A stretch of 64,000 bases of DNA from Clostridia bacterium (lineage in GTDB: Bacteria; Bacillota; Clostridia; TANB77; CAG-508). This document shows positions 1 to 9,556 of the stretch, one piece after another. The DNA is taken from positions 30,869-94,868 of the forward strand of contig CAAEVK010000037.1 in NCBI GenBank assembly GCA_900759475.1. Direction: 5' to 3'. The notes under the pieces are model-generated. The model saw only the letters and a list, made by a program, of their open reading frames with translations. It had not been told where the DNA came from and did no database searches. Every line of letters starts with the position of its first letter. The stretch's first letter is position 1. The position numbers were made by a program, and so were the translations under genes.

Positions 1-1
1 A

Positions 2-763
2 AGAGTAAAATCTAATTCAGTTATAAAGAAAGATTATACGATGCTAAAAAGAATATTTGAAAATGCTTTTGATAATAGGTATATATCAAATAATTTATTT
101 CAAGGAATTAACTTGATTGAAAAACCTAAAAGTACAAAGGAAGATAAAGATGTAAAAGCATTGAGCTATACAGAGCAAAGCAAATTCGTTGATTATCTAG
201 AAAGAAATAATGTAAAACATAAAAACATTCTTCTAATTTGCCTATATACAGGGATGAGAATTGGAGAAGTTTTAGCACTAAACTATAAAGAAGATATTGA
301 TCTTGATAGTATGCAAATACTTGTTAGAAGAACTTTGACTAAAAATAAAGAAGGTAAAACAATAGTCGGTCCACCTAAAACTAATAACGGAAAAAGAATT
401 TTACAAATTAATGAATTGACTGAAAAAGTATTAAAAGATTCAATACAAAATATTAAGAAGAACAAAAATAATGTGTTGTTCTGTCATCCAGATGGAAAGT
501 TGATAGAAACAAATACTATAAACTCTCATTTTAAAAGAGTTTACAAAAATGCAGGAATAACTGGAACATATAGTGTTCATTGCTTAAGACATACTTATGC
601 AACAAGATGTATAGAGGCTGGAGTAGAATTACCAGTATTGCAAGCACTAATGGGACATGCAGATATTCAAACAACAATAAATGCTTATGGAGATATTTAT
701 AAGTATCTCGAAGTGCAAAATCATAAAAAATATGTAGATTATGTCAAAAATGGAAGAATATAA
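2..763 (+). CDS. Tyrosine recombinase/phage-type integrase, 5' end outside window
   Basis: Catalytic part of a tyrosine site-specific recombinase. The frame is open to the window edge, so the N-terminal arm-binding region is cut off; the first internal ATG is at 41. Visible are the first catalytic Arg in TGMRIGEVLAL, the HCLRHTYAT box (His and second Arg), LMGHADIQTT, and the nucleophile Tyr in NAYGDIY. Such enzymes integrate and excise phages or conjugative elements. The following genes (UDG-like, radical SAM, AbiEi remnant) look like accessory cargo, which fits an element end. Two CGG trinucleotides straddle codons here and do not disturb the frame. Family assignment is sure; the element type is unknown. 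Confidence 0.93.
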   Translation, partial: RVKSNSVIKKDYTMLKRIFENAFDNRYISNNLFQGINLIEKPKSTKEDKDVKALSYTEQSKFVDYLERNNVKHKNILLICLYTGMRIGEVLALNYKEDIDLDSMQILVRRTLTKNKEGKTIVGPPKTNNGKRILQINELTEKVLKDSIQNIKKNKNNVLFCHPDGKLIETNTINSHFKRVYKNAGITGTYSVHCLRHTYATRCIEAGVELPVLQALMGHADIQTTINAYGDIYKYLEVQNHKKYVDYVKNGRI

Positions 764-880
764 AATAAATAGAACTGTTTGGAAAAATTGTTCAGAAAAG
801 AAATATCAACAACTTTAAAGTATTGATATAAAATGAAAAATAATCGTTGACACTCGTTAGTCACCTCGACCAGAAATGTA

Positions 881-924
881 GCTGTTTTCAAGAAAATTTA
901 AGAGAACTTGAAAACAGCTTTTGA
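881..924 (+). terminator. Rho-independent terminator after integrase
   Basis: A perfect 12-bp stem (881-892 with 907-918, arm GCTGTTTTCAAG) is followed by a short T-rich stretch. It lies downstream of the integrase, in an otherwise unassigned gap. Confidence 0.75.
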
Positions 925-1039
925 TATTAAAAGATACCATTTTGAAAATTCTATAATCAAATCTATTTGCTTATATTTTATTATATTTTCTCTTTCAGTA
1001 TCAGACATTTGAGCCAAAGTTTTATCATAATTGTAAAGA

Positions 1040-1696
1040 TTATTTTTTAATTTCATTTTTGATAATCCATTTTATATCTTCTATTGATTTATCAATATTA
1101 AATCTTCCATTTCCTACTGGGTAATATACAGAGTAAAATCTATATTCATTATTATTAATTGTATCAGTAAATAATTGTTTTCTACATTGTGAAACAGAAA
1201 TTTTCTTGTTTAATACAATTGAACTAACTTGATTGCCAAATAAAACTATTACTTTTGGTTTTATAATATCTATTTCTTGTTTTAATAAATCCAAGTATTC
1301 TTCGTAAACACTATTAGGCAATTCCCTTGCATCTATTTGAGTACATTTCCCCAAATTAGTTATAAAATATTTATGTGTTTTTACATCGCTATATACTTGT
1401 TTTGCAAATTCTTCTGTCCATTCTGAACCTTTTATTTCTTTTATTTTTTTATAAATTTTATTATCCATCAAATTTAGTTTGTAAAATAAATCCCAAATGT
1501 TTTTTGTTCCTATCCATGGAGACTTTATTCCTTTCCATTCTTTAGAAGATGCTATATTCCTTCCAGTTGGATTCATAAATACAAAACATATATCTGGATT
1601 TTCTATACATCCTCCATTATAAATTGAGTCAAGTTCTTTTGCTCCATATTTTATTTGTAACTTATCATATTCTTTTTTTAAATTCTCTAATTGCAT
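1040..1696 (-). CDS. Uracil-DNA glycosylase superfamily protein
   Basis: A 218-residue protein resembling the uracil-DNA glycosylase superfamily. The segment ICFVFMNPTGRN sits where the family carries its active-site loop. It is followed by WIGTKNIWDLFYKL, then FITNLGKCTQID, and PKVIVLFGNQVSS, matching the strand order of the UDG fold. No standard GQDPYH motif is seen, so this is a divergent family member and the substrate is unknown. It lies 12 bp downstream of the radical SAM gene on the same strand, so the two are probably co-transcribed. Function as a base-excision or nucleic-acid processing enzyme is inferred from fold resemblance only. Confidence 0.6.
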   Translation of the reverse strand: MQLENLKKEYDKLQIKYGAKELDSIYNGGCIENPDICFVFMNPTGRNIASSKEWKGIKSPWIGTKNIWDLFYKLNLMDNKIYKKIKEIKGSEWTEEFAKQVYSDVKTHKYFITNLGKCTQIDARELPNSVYEEYLDLLKQEIDIIKPKVIVLFGNQVSSIVLNKKISVSQCRKQLFTDTINNNEYRFYSVYYPVGNGRFNIDKSIEDIKWIIKNEIKK

Positions 1697-1708
1697 AACT
1701 TACTACTC

Positions 1709-2548
1709 CTAATTTTTAATCTGTTTTTTCTTATTTTTTACTAATTCTTCGTGATAAAAGTAGTTTATATATTTTACATTATTATTTTCGCAATATGCTT
1801 GAATCTCTTTTGATAAATCATACCAATATTGTTTATTTTCATTAATATAAATATTATTATATTTATTTATTAATTTAGGATATTTTTCTTGGATATAAAA
1901 TAATATCTTTGTTTTGTAATCTCCTCTTAAATTCAAATTTTCAAACCAGTATTCATTAACATATTGTTTACTTACTTCTATAATTTCTTTAAAATTTGTT
2001 ATATATGGAAATATTGGCGACATAAATAAAACTGTATATATTCCATTATTATAAAGTTTTTTTAAAGTCTGTAACCTTTCTTGTATAGAACTAGCCTTAT
2101 CCATGTCATTTTTAAAATTCTTGTCTAATGTATTAATAGATATTGATACTGTTAAGTTTTTCATTTGCTTTAATAAGTCCATATCTCTTAAAATCAACTT
2201 TGATTTAGTTGAAATATTTAATTCACAATCTACGTCTACTAGTTGTTTTAATATATTTCTTGTTAATTGGTATTTTTCTTCAAATTGATTATAACAATCA
2301 GTTACTGAAGATAAAAATACTCTTTTATTTCTTAGCTTATTTACACTAATTTTTTTATCACAGTGTTTTATATCAATAAAAGTTCCCCAATCTTCTTTAT
2401 GCCCCGTAAACTTTTTCATAAAACTTGCATAACAATATTTGCATCCATGAGGACAACCTACATAAGGATTTATTACATAATCACTAGCTGGTAAATTTGA
2501 TTTTGTTACATAGTCATTTACTTTTATTTGTTTTTCAATAATTTCCAT
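1709..2548 (-). CDS. Radical SAM protein, SplB/Rv2578c-like
   Basis: The CxxxCxxC cluster motif is in GCPHGCKYCYASF near residues 31-43, typical of the SPL-like (spore photoproduct lyase-related) radical SAM group. FLSSVTDCYNQFEEKY and the ISTKSKLILRD and VSISINT segments follow, as in this family. It would bind a 4Fe-4S cluster and cleave S-adenosylmethionine; the substrate is unknown. I choose ATG at 2548 because AGGAG lies five bases upstream; a GTG two codons earlier is less well placed. It precedes the UDG-like gene by 12 bp and follows an AbiEi remnant. A two-gene DNA-repair or modification pair is possible but unproved. Confidence 0.8.
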   Translation of the reverse strand: MEIIEKQIKVNDYVTKSNLPASDYVINPYVGCPHGCKYCYASFMKKFTGHKEDWGTFIDIKHCDKKISVNKLRNKRVFLSSVTDCYNQFEEKYQLTRNILKQLVDVDCELNISTKSKLILRDMDLLKQMKNLTVSISINTLDKNFKNDMDKASSIQERLQTLKKLYNNGIYTVLFMSPIFPYITNFKEIIEVSKQYVNEYWFENLNLRGDYKTKILFYIQEKYPKLINKYNNIYINENKQYWYDLSKEIQAYCENNNVKYINYFYHEELVKNKKKQIKN

Positions 2549-2566
2549 AAACACTCCTATCGTAAA

Positions 2567-2743
2567 TTATAATACATTTATTTCTAAAGTAATAATTTTA
2601 TTTCTTTGCTCTATATGTAGTCCACATTTATTTTCATTTTTTACAATATCGCAAATTGTCCTTTCAAAATTATAAAATTTTATAGTATTTCCAAATGGCA
2701 ATTTTATTTTTATCACACCAAGTTCTATATTTTTTATAACTTT
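2567..2743 (-). pseudogene. Remnant of AbiEi-type antitoxin gene
   Basis: The minus strand encodes about 58 codons ending in TAA at 2567-2569, including IKLPFGNTIKFYNFERTICD. This resembles the PFGN..xVYDxERTICD core of type IV toxin-antitoxin AbiEi antitoxins. The frame is closed by TGA at 2744-2746, with no start and no N-terminal DNA-binding domain, so it is a fragment. It lies just upstream of the radical SAM gene, consistent with a decayed defence island beside the integrase. The resemblance is from memory of the family motif. Confidence 0.6.
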
Positions 2744-3300
2744 TCATAATTTTACACTCACACTGAAAACATATCATTTTTTAAGTGTAATAGTCAACTA
2801 AATAAAATAATATTGTTAAATTTTTCTTTTTTTAATTTTTTTGAAATTTTTTAACATTTTTCATACCATATGCCATTACTTATGAAGTGGATTGATTTAA
2901 TTATTTTATTGTTTCAGAGAAATTGCAGATTTTTTCAAAACAACAAGGTTAAGCACCTCGATTCGTGCGGTTTGCGAAGCAAACCTGTACATGTAACGAA
3001 GTCACTTTTGTTGTTATGACACTGAAACAATGTATTAAATTCAGTTTTATAGTTAAATTAACATTAATGTAATTGCCAACGCAACTATTAGGTTATGGTG
3101 ACAATCAGGTTAATTTTTAAAGAATATAGGTTTAAAATTTTAAATTCAAATTTCAAAAATAAGGTTAAAGTTTAAAATCCAGTAATTACAAAAGATATAT
3201 ATTTACTAGTGGACTAACACAAACATTAATACCGCTAATCAAAGCTATTAACAAATATAAAGTAAAAAGAATACAATATTATACAAGGGGGAATAAAACA
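2744..3300. other. Long intergenic region with palindromic repeat
   Basis: No convincing gene is seen in this AT-rich stretch. It contains copy A of the dispersed repeat (2908-3031, listed separately) and a ribosome site (AAGGGGG) for the next gene near its right end. The rest shows T-rich and A-rich tracts without recognisable motifs. Confidence 0.6.
2908..3031. repeat. Dispersed palindromic repeat, copy A
   Basis: Ends form a 10-bp inverted repeat (ATTGTTTCAG / CTGAAACAAT). The interior reads CAACAAGGTTAAGC, then a GTTTGCGAAGCAAAC palindrome, GTACATG and AAGTCACTTTTGTTG. The same order of blocks recurs near 7.5, 10.7, 30.4 and 34.3 kb, in either orientation. Confidence 0.75.
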
Positions 3301-4002
3301 ATGAGGAATAAAATAGTGCAAATAGCACAAAAAGAAGTTGGATATAAAGAGCAAGGAAACAATATAACAAAATATGGCGAGTGGTATGGAATGCAAGATG
3401 AATGGTGTAATATTTTTACTTCTTGGTGTGCAAATCAAGCAGGAATAAGTGAAGATATTATTCCTAAAATGGCTTATGTTCCATCTACAGCAAATTGGTT
3501 TGATGCTAAAGGACAATATAAAAATAGTAGAGCATTTGGAGGAAATTATACACCACAAGCAGGGGATATTGTATTATTTGACTACAATAGAAACACAGAC
3601 AGTGACCACATTGGAATTGTAGAAAAAGTAGAAGGAAATACACTTCATACAATAGAAGGGAATAAAGACAATATGGTAAAACGTGAGATATATTCATTAG
3701 ATAGTAGGGATATACGTGCATATTGTGTACCAGCATATGAAGAAAAAGAAGAAAATATAGATAATAAAGAAAATACAGAAAGTGAGGGGTTTGAAGTGAA
3801 AAAATATAAAAATGGAAGTACAAAAGAAATTGTGTATCAAACAACAGAATGCCAAGAAGAAATTGGATATTTAAATCCAGAAGAAGAATGTGACTGTTAT
3901 GGTATTACAAACGGACTTGCTATTGTTTGCTATAAAGTAGATGGAAGTACTATTGGAGAAAAAAAAGTAGGATTTGTAAAATGGTTAGGTGGAGTTATGT
4001 AG
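3301..4002 (+). CDS. CHAP-domain cell-wall amidase/peptidase
   Basis: A 233-residue protein with a CHAP-type cysteine peptidase/amidase fold at about residues 1-145. Catalytic Cys is in EWCNIFTSWCAN and His in DSDHIGIVEKV; PQAGDIVLFD is the usual strand between them. A Glu-rich linker (about 147-165) leads to a C-terminal domain with KYKNGSTKEIVYQT, which looks like a small SH3-like or phage-type accessory domain. There is no signal peptide, so it may be released by lysis or an unconventional route, as with phage-derived endolysins. Start ATG at 3301 follows AAGGGGG. It could be a prophage remnant given the integrase nearby. Confidence 0.85.
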   Translation: MRNKIVQIAQKEVGYKEQGNNITKYGEWYGMQDEWCNIFTSWCANQAGISEDIIPKMAYVPSTANWFDAKGQYKNSRAFGGNYTPQAGDIVLFDYNRNTDSDHIGIVEKVEGNTLHTIEGNKDNMVKREIYSLDSRDIRAYCVPAYEEKEENIDNKENTESEGFEVKKYKNGSTKEIVYQTTECQEEIGYLNPEEECDCYGITNGLAIVCYKVDGSTIGEKKVGFVKWLGGVM

Positions 4003-4064
4003 AACTAGATAAACCTTGAATTACAACGATAATAAAGTAATTTTTTGGGAAAGCAAAAAAATCA

Positions 4065-4093
4065 TTGCAAAAAGTCGAAAAATATATTAAGAT
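4065..4093 (+). promoter_or_regulatory. Sigma-A-like promoter for the lipoprotein gene
   Basis: TTGCAA at 4065-4070 and TAAGAT at 4088-4093, spacer 17 bp, about 35 bp upstream of the start codon. Confidence 0.55.
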
Positions 4094-4127
4094 AATAATA
4101 TATATAAAATAAAAAAAGGGGGATTAT

Positions 4128-4700
4128 ATGAAAAGTAAGAAAATTATTTTATTATTAACAGTTCTAATAATGGCTATTGTATTATTAACAGGCTGTACTG
4201 GTACTATTAACAATGATGAGCCACAAGATTTAAGTAATTTAAATACAGTAACAAATGCTGTTGCTAATAAAGAAGGTTATTCTAAATATACTAATGATGA
4301 AGGCATTAGCTTTTATTGTCCATCTGACTGGATTTCTGTTGGAGAAGAAGGAACATTATTTTTTGTGGCACCAGACTCAACAGGAACAAGTGCAAACTTA
4401 TTAAGTGAAGAAATAGGAAGTATGATTAGCTTAAGTGGCTATGTTGAAATTGCAAAAGCAAAGTTGCCAGAAGCAATGGATATAACAAGTGAGATTAAAC
4501 AAGAACAAATTAACCTAAATGGAAGAGAAGCATATGTTATTTCATATTCTGCACAAGAAAGTGGAATAGAAATGAGTGTTTTGCAAGAAGTAATAAAAGT
4601 AGATAGCAAAGTATATATTTTAACAGTTGGAACAAAAGCAAGCAACTATACACAAGCAGAAGAAACATTAAATAACATATTGTCATCATTAACAAAATAA
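4128..4700 (+). CDS. PsbP-like lipoprotein
   Basis: A 190-residue lipoprotein. The N-terminal signal (about residues 1-22) ends in the lipobox LLTGC, so the mature protein is lipid-anchored at Cys22 or so. The body has GISFYCPSDWISV near the start and an alternating-strand pattern resembling the PsbP/Mog1-like fold seen in many Clostridia lipoproteins. The function is unknown in this family. It has its own promoter and a terminator that overlaps the end of the convergent FAD gene, so it is probably monocistronic. Confidence 0.8.
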   Translation: MKSKKIILLLTVLIMAIVLLTGCTGTINNDEPQDLSNLNTVTNAVANKEGYSKYTNDEGISFYCPSDWISVGEEGTLFFVAPDSTGTSANLLSEEIGSMISLSGYVEIAKAKLPEAMDITSEIKQEQINLNGREAYVISYSAQESGIEMSVLQEVIKVDSKVYILTVGTKASNYTQAEETLNNILSSLTK

Positions 4701-4702
4701 TT

Positions 4703-4730
4703 AGAGGGTCAAGCGACCCTCTATAATTTT
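4703..4730. terminator. Bidirectional terminator
   Basis: An 8-bp stem AGAGGGTC (4703-4710) pairs with 4715-4722 around the loop AAGC, followed by ATAATTTT. The right arm overlaps the stop region of the convergent FAD/Rieske gene. Confidence 0.8.
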
Positions 4731-6223
4731 GTAATATCAATAGTTTCTAACCCTTTTTTGCTAGGTTCATTTAATAAATTCCCTTTATAGTCATATCGAG
4801 AACCATGACAAGGACAGTCCCAAGTTTTTTCTAAATTATTCCAAGAAAGTTCACAGCCAAGATGAGCACAATAGGGTTTAACAGCAAATATTTCACTTTC
4901 GGATTTTTTATAAATTCCTAATTTTTTACCATGGTAATCTACAACACCACCAGTGTTTATTTTTAAATCCTCATATTTTGTAATAGGGGGAGTTAGTCTA
5001 TTTAAAATAAGAGAATGAGAAGTTTGAGATAATATATTTCCAAATTCTTCTTTATTTTTCAAAGGATGAAATCTAGTAGAAGAGTAAAGTTTTGCATAAG
5101 GATTAGGATTTTGCATAATTGCATCTGCAATAATTTTAGCAGCCACATAAGAAGTAGTCATTCCCCATTTTTTAAAACCGGTTGCTACAAAAACATTTGG
5201 CATCAAATTAGAATATTCACCAATATAAGGTATTTTATCTAAACTAATACAATCTTGCGTATTCCAACGGTATAATATTTCTGCTTTCGGATATAGTGTT
5301 TTAATATAGTTTTCTAAATTTTTGTAACATTTATCTAAATCAATGTTATTACTACCTGTTTTATGCCCAGAACCACCTACCAATAACAATTTTTTGTTTT
5401 GAAAAGGTACAGTACGAAAAGAAGTTACAGGCTCATCTTCAGAAATGTACATACCAGGAAATAATTCTTTTTTTACATCTACACCAATAATATAAGAAGC
5501 ATCTTGATACATTTTTAAAAAATATAAACCAGGAAAATTAATAATAGGATAATGAGTAGTAATGGCAACGTATTTAGAAGAAACAGTACCACTTGTTGTA
5601 AAAGTTTTGTAGATATCACCATTTGGTTTAATATCATATACTTTAGAATTTTCATAAATGCAGTCTTGAACAATTAAATTGAGTAAAGAAATTGTATATT
5701 TCCTTGGATGAAATTGTGCCTGATTTGGAAATTTAACAGCACCTACTGTTTTTATTGGCAAAGGAATTTCTTCGCAAAATGTAGCTGAAAAACCAAGAGA
5801 ATTTACGTTTTGTACTTCTAAAATTAACTTTTGCTTATTTTCTTCTAAACAAGAATATACATAAGCATCTTGTGTTTCAATATCACAAGAAATATTTTCT
5901 GATTGAATAATATTTCTTATCGAAGAAAGTGCATTTTCATTTGAATATAAATAATTTTTTGCGAAATCTTTTCCAAAAGTTTCTATTAAGTAAGTGTAAA
6001 ATAAACCATGTTGACTGGTAACTTTAGCAGTGGTATTAGCAGTTGTGTTTGATAAAACCGTGTCTTTTTCTAATAACACGAAAGGTATTCCTTGCTTGTG
6101 TAAAAGATAAGCAAGAGTAACTCCAACAATTCCTGCTCCAACAATACATACTTCTGTTTGTATATCTGCTTCTAGTTTAGGATATGCAGAAGCAGAAGTG
6201 CTTTCTAACCAATAAGAATTCAT
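4721..6223 (-). CDS. FAD-dependent oxidoreductase with C-terminal Rieske domain
   Basis: A two-domain protein of 500 residues. The N-terminal DAO-type Rossmann motif is VCIVGAGIVGVTLAYLL. The C-terminus carries a Rieske 2Fe-2S centre: CAHLGC followed by CPCHGSRYD, i.e. the CxH...CxxH ligand set. The family oxidises an unidentified substrate using FAD and passes electrons through the Rieske cluster. I start at the ATG at 6223 because AAGGAGG lies just upstream; an ATG at 6256 has no ribosome site. It converges on the lipoprotein gene. No frame-disturbing CGG is present; an ACC-GGT and an ACG-GTT junction are read normally. Confidence 0.9.
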   Translation of the reverse strand: MNSYWLESTSASAYPKLEADIQTEVCIVGAGIVGVTLAYLLHKQGIPFVLLEKDTVLSNTTANTTAKVTSQHGLFYTYLIETFGKDFAKNYLYSNENALSSIRNIIQSENISCDIETQDAYVYSCLEENKQKLILEVQNVNSLGFSATFCEEIPLPIKTVGAVKFPNQAQFHPRKYTISLLNLIVQDCIYENSKVYDIKPNGDIYKTFTTSGTVSSKYVAITTHYPIINFPGLYFLKMYQDASYIIGVDVKKELFPGMYISEDEPVTSFRTVPFQNKKLLLVGGSGHKTGSNNIDLDKCYKNLENYIKTLYPKAEILYRWNTQDCISLDKIPYIGEYSNLMPNVFVATGFKKWGMTTSYVAAKIIADAIMQNPNPYAKLYSSTRFHPLKNKEEFGNILSQTSHSLILNRLTPPITKYEDLKINTGGVVDYHGKKLGIYKKSESEIFAVKPYCAHLGCELSWNNLEKTWDCPCHGSRYDYKGNLLNEPSKKGLETIDITKL

Positions 6224-6466
6224 TTCCTTAACCTCCTTAAGAACTAGATTATCCAATAGATAGAAAAATATGTAAGAAAAAAAGAGAATATAATTTACTT
6301 ATTCATGTAGTGGAGCAAAATGGTAAATTAGAAATAGTATATAATACTACTTAACTGTAATAGCAGAAGGTAAATGTATAAAACATTTACAAGAAAAAAT
6401 GTTAGGTTTTCATTGACAGATAAAAAAGTTAGAGAGAATTGTTAAGAAATTAATAAATAAAAACAG

Positions 6467-6499
6467 AAAAAACTTATACGGAAATGCGTATAAGTTTTT
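6467..6499 (-). terminator. Terminator downstream of tRNA-Arg
   Basis: The stem ACTTATACG (6472-6480) pairs with CGTATAAGT (6487-6495), flanked by A and T runs. It lies immediately 3' of the minus-strand tRNA. Confidence 0.8.
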
Positions 6500-6576
<77 letters not shown>

Positions 6577-6742
6577 ATTTGAATACTTACATATAATAGC
6601 ATGTTTTTTGCCAAAAGTCAATTGTTTTTTGAATTTTTTTGAGAATGCTGGTCGCTAGGCTATCATTTACAGATTATTTAATCTAAAGTAGAATAGTAAA
6701 TTTAATCTAAAAAAATAGTTTTATCTTAATGAATTTAGGTTA

Positions 6743-7345
6743 TTATAAGTGAAATAAAAAATGAAATAAGCCAATAAAACCAAATAATAAAAATAAAATA
6801 GAAGATAAAATTTCTACAGATTTTGCAGAAATTTTTTTGCTTAAAAATTTTCCAATACCAATAGCAATTAAATTACTAAAAATCATACCTAAGATAGCAC
6901 CAATAATTAAAAATAATTTTGCCCAAGGATATTGAATACCAAGTCCAATAGAAGCTAAAAAAGTTTTATCACCAATTTCTCCAATTACAATGGATAAAGT
7001 TATTATAAAAATATAGTTTAATTTTGAATGAGATATTTTATGTACTATATTGGATTTTGTAGATTTTTCTTTTTCTTCCTTAGGCACAAGACTAACAAGT
7101 CCAATAAGAATAAAAGAAGAATAGGTAATAAATTCTAAAAACTGATGTAATAGTAGACTTCCAGTATTACCTAAAATACTTCCAAAAACAATAGCAATAC
7201 CATGACTAAATAAAGAGCCTAAAGCAACTCCTAAAAGGATGGTAATAGTTTTTAATTTTGTAGAAAAGGAAAGGACTATTAATTGTGTTTTATCTCCTAA
7301 TTCAGATAAGAATACCAGTAAAAAAGAAATAATAATTTGGTACAT
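6743..7345 (-). CDS. Gdt1/TMEM165 (UPF0016) family cation transporter
   Basis: A 200-residue integral membrane protein with six predicted helices in two inverted halves. Each half carries the family signature E-x-G-D-K-T: SELGDKTQL near residue 15 and GEIGDKTFLA near residue 122. Family members export Mn2+ or exchange Ca2+/Mn2+ for protons. The start ATG is preceded by AAGGAGG. I looked for a manganese riboswitch upstream and saw none; instead copy B of the dispersed repeat lies in the gap. The gene appears to stand alone. Confidence 0.9.
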   Translation of the reverse strand: MYQIIISFLLVFLSELGDKTQLIVLSFSTKLKTITILLGVALGSLFSHGIAIVFGSILGNTGSLLLHQFLEFITYSSFILIGLVSLVPKEEKEKSTKSNIVHKISHSKLNYIFIITLSIVIGEIGDKTFLASIGLGIQYPWAKLFLIIGAILGMIFSNLIAIGIGKFLSKKISAKSVEILSSILFLLFGFIGLFHFLFHL

Positions 7346-7500
7346 AATTACCTCCTTGTATATTTGTAGTAAAAAATATATTCGACTAGTTTTTGATTAT
7401 TCCGAAAAATTGAAATTGTTCTTTTGCATTATTTAGTAACATGGAATTATGAAAATATGTATCAAATTATTGCCAAAAACAGAATAAATCTATATAATAA

Positions 7501-7606
7501 GAAAAGAGGCTTCGCCACATGTACAGGTTTGCTTTGCAAACCGCACGAATTAAATAAACCTAACCTTATTGTATAGAAAAAATCTGTGATTTTTCCTATA
7601 CAATAA
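7501..7606. repeat. Dispersed palindromic repeat, copy B (inverted)
   Basis: Contains GTACAGGTTTGCTTTGCAAACC, CACGAATT, AACCTAACCTTATTGTATAG and a hairpin in which TTGTATAGAAAAAATC pairs with GATTTTTCCTATACAA. Its reverse complement aligns block by block with copy A at 2908. Confidence 0.75.
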
Positions 7607-7638
7607 AGAAGAAGATAGTTTTTTAAGGAGAAAAGTTT

Positions 7639-8827
7639 ATGAAACTTTATTTATTAGATGACTATAAAAGTGGAACACCAAAGAAGTTGAATAAAAAGAA
7701 ATTAATTAAAACAATTGTTATGATAGTTGTTATTCTTACATGTGTTGTTTTATTTGCATTATATATAGGGAACGAAGAATTTAGAGGATTTATTGACCGT
7801 TATATACTACAAAAAGAAATTACGGAAAATACAGGCAGTATTATTCAAATTAGTCAAGAGGATAATCCTTATGTGTATGCATATGACAAGTATATTCTGG
7901 TTTTGAAGAAAAATTTATTAGAGCATTATAATCATAGTGGCAATATGGAATTTAGTGTGCCTGTTTCTATTTCTAATCCATTATTTGAATCAAATGGAAA
8001 GTATTTGGTATTAGCAGAAAAAGGGGGAAAAAAATTATATTTAATTTCGGGGCAAAATATCATTTGGCAAAAAGATATAGAAGGAAATATAGCAAATATT
8101 AATGTAAATAAAAATGGATATGTTTCTATTATTATTACAGGAACAATTTATAAAACAATTATAGCAACTTATGATGTGGAGGGAAATGACTTACCAGTTG
8201 TCTATCGCTCATCAACATATGCTATTGATACTGACATCTCTTCAGATAACCAAAATTTAGCATTTGCAGAAATTAATTCGGCAGGAAATATTATACAATC
8301 TAGTGTAAAAATAATTTCGTTAGAGATTGCCAAAACACGTCCTTCAGAAGCTGAAATATATTCTTATGAAGGAAATGCAAAGGAATTAATAAATTGTATT
8401 AAATACCAGAATGGAGATAATTTAATTTGTATGTTTGATAATAAAATTATCTCTCTAAAGGATAATCAGCTACAAAAAACATCAAATTTTGAACCAGATA
8501 CTATATTTGCGGACATTAATTTATGGAATAATTTTGTAAAGGTAACAAAAAAATCTACAGGGATTTTTAGTTCAGAATCTAATATTGAAATAGAAAATGT
8601 GAATAATGACAAAGAAAATTTATATAAAGTAGAAGGTATTCCAAAAAGCATTGTTGCCAGAGAAAACACAGTGGCAATTAATTTTGGAACAGAAGCACAT
8701 TTTATTCGGTATAAATGGATGGCTAATTAAAAAATATACTTCAACAAGAGAAATAAAAGATATTGTGATTTGTGATAATTTAGCAGGAATTATTTATAAA
8801 GATAAAATTGAGTTAGTCAATATATAA
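7639..8827 (+). CDS. Membrane-anchored beta-propeller-like protein (DUF5711-like), one CGG shift
   Basis: About 395 residues. A basic N-terminus and one membrane helix (about 24-44) anchor an extracellular domain of repeated beta-strand blocks (for example YVYAYDKYILVLKK, NGKYLVLAEKGGKKLYLISG) resembling propeller blades of the DUF5711 type. The function is unknown. In the zero frame the protein stops after AHFIRYKWMAN. Skipping the C of the in-frame CGG at 8707 gives AHFIGINGWLIKKY and a further blade ending at TAA 8825-8827, which completes the repeat pattern. It lies upstream of cvpA and the LCP gene, all on the same strand. Confidence 0.8.
8707..8709 (+). other. CGG +1 shift site, DUF5711-like protein
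   Basis: Codon 357, ATT-CGG-T. Skipping C8707 gives HFI-G-INGW and 39 further codons instead of a stop after seven. Confidence 0.8.
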
Positions 8828-8870
8828 AAAACACAATAAAAATTAGAAGGCAAAAAGGAGAAATTAACAT

Positions 8871-9530
8871 ATGAGTATTATTGTTGATATAGGTATTATT
8901 GCTATTATTGCGTTATCTACTTTTTTAGGATATAAAAAAGGATTAATAGGAGTGGCTTTTAAAATAATTTCCTTTTTCATTGCAATTATACTAGCTTTTG
9001 TGCTATGCAAGCCAGTATCTTATTATATTATGCAACAAACCATAATAGATGATAAAATAGAAGAAACAATAGAAAATGCTTTAAGAAATAACCAAATAGA
9101 AAATTCACAAGAACAAAGCAATAACATGGGTATACCAGAAATTATAACAGATTATATTCAAGAAGAAATAACAAAGGCAACAGCTCAAGCACAAAACCAA
9201 GTAGCAACAGCGGTAGCACAAAGCGTAACAGCTACAGCTATTAATGCTATTTCATTTATTGCTATATTTATTATTTTAAAAATAGTATTGTTAGTGCTAA
9301 AATTATTTAGTGAACAATTAGCCAATTTCCCTATTATTAAACAATTTAATAAATTAGGAGGAATTACTTATGGAGTATTAAGAGGATTTTTTATTATTTA
9401 TTTGTTATTAGGCATTGTATCTTTTATTGCACCTATGTTGGCAGAAAAAATGATTTTAGTAACAATTACAAATTCGTATTTAGGGAATGTTTTTTACCAA
9501 CACAATTTATTATTAAAATTATTATTTTAA
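8871..9530 (+). CDS. cvpA: CvpA family membrane protein
   Basis: A 219-residue membrane protein. Residues 1-55 form two helices with the family signature FLGYKKGLIGVAFKIISFFIA; an extracytoplasmic loop of about 80 residues rich in Gln and Ala follows; then two helices with ISFIAIFIILK and GGITYGVLRGFFIIYLL. CvpA proteins are linked to colicin V production in E. coli and to envelope homeostasis more widely; the mechanism is unclear. The start ATG has an upstream AAAAGGAG. It is followed after 95 bp by the LCP gene. Confidence 0.85.
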   Translation: MSIIVDIGIIAIIALSTFLGYKKGLIGVAFKIISFFIAIILAFVLCKPVSYYIMQQTIIDDKIEETIENALRNNQIENSQEQSNNMGIPEIITDYIQEEITKATAQAQNQVATAVAQSVTATAINAISFIAIFIILKIVLLVLKLFSEQLANFPIIKQFNKLGGITYGVLRGFFIIYLLLGIVSFIAPMLAEKMILVTITNSYLGNVFYQHNLLLKLLF

Positions 9531-9556
9531 ACATTGCTATTTTAAGAAAAATTTGC

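Noticed and set aside
841..880. Possible attachment site: CACCTCGACCA after the integrase looks like a tRNA or tmRNA 3' end
   Set aside because: No T-arm (GTTCGANTC) or matching acceptor stem was found nearby, so it remains too weak.
7346..7638. Possible manganese (yybP-ykoY) riboswitch upstream of the Gdt1-like gene
   Set aside because: No conserved riboswitch core could be seen on the minus strand; the gap is mostly the dispersed repeat.
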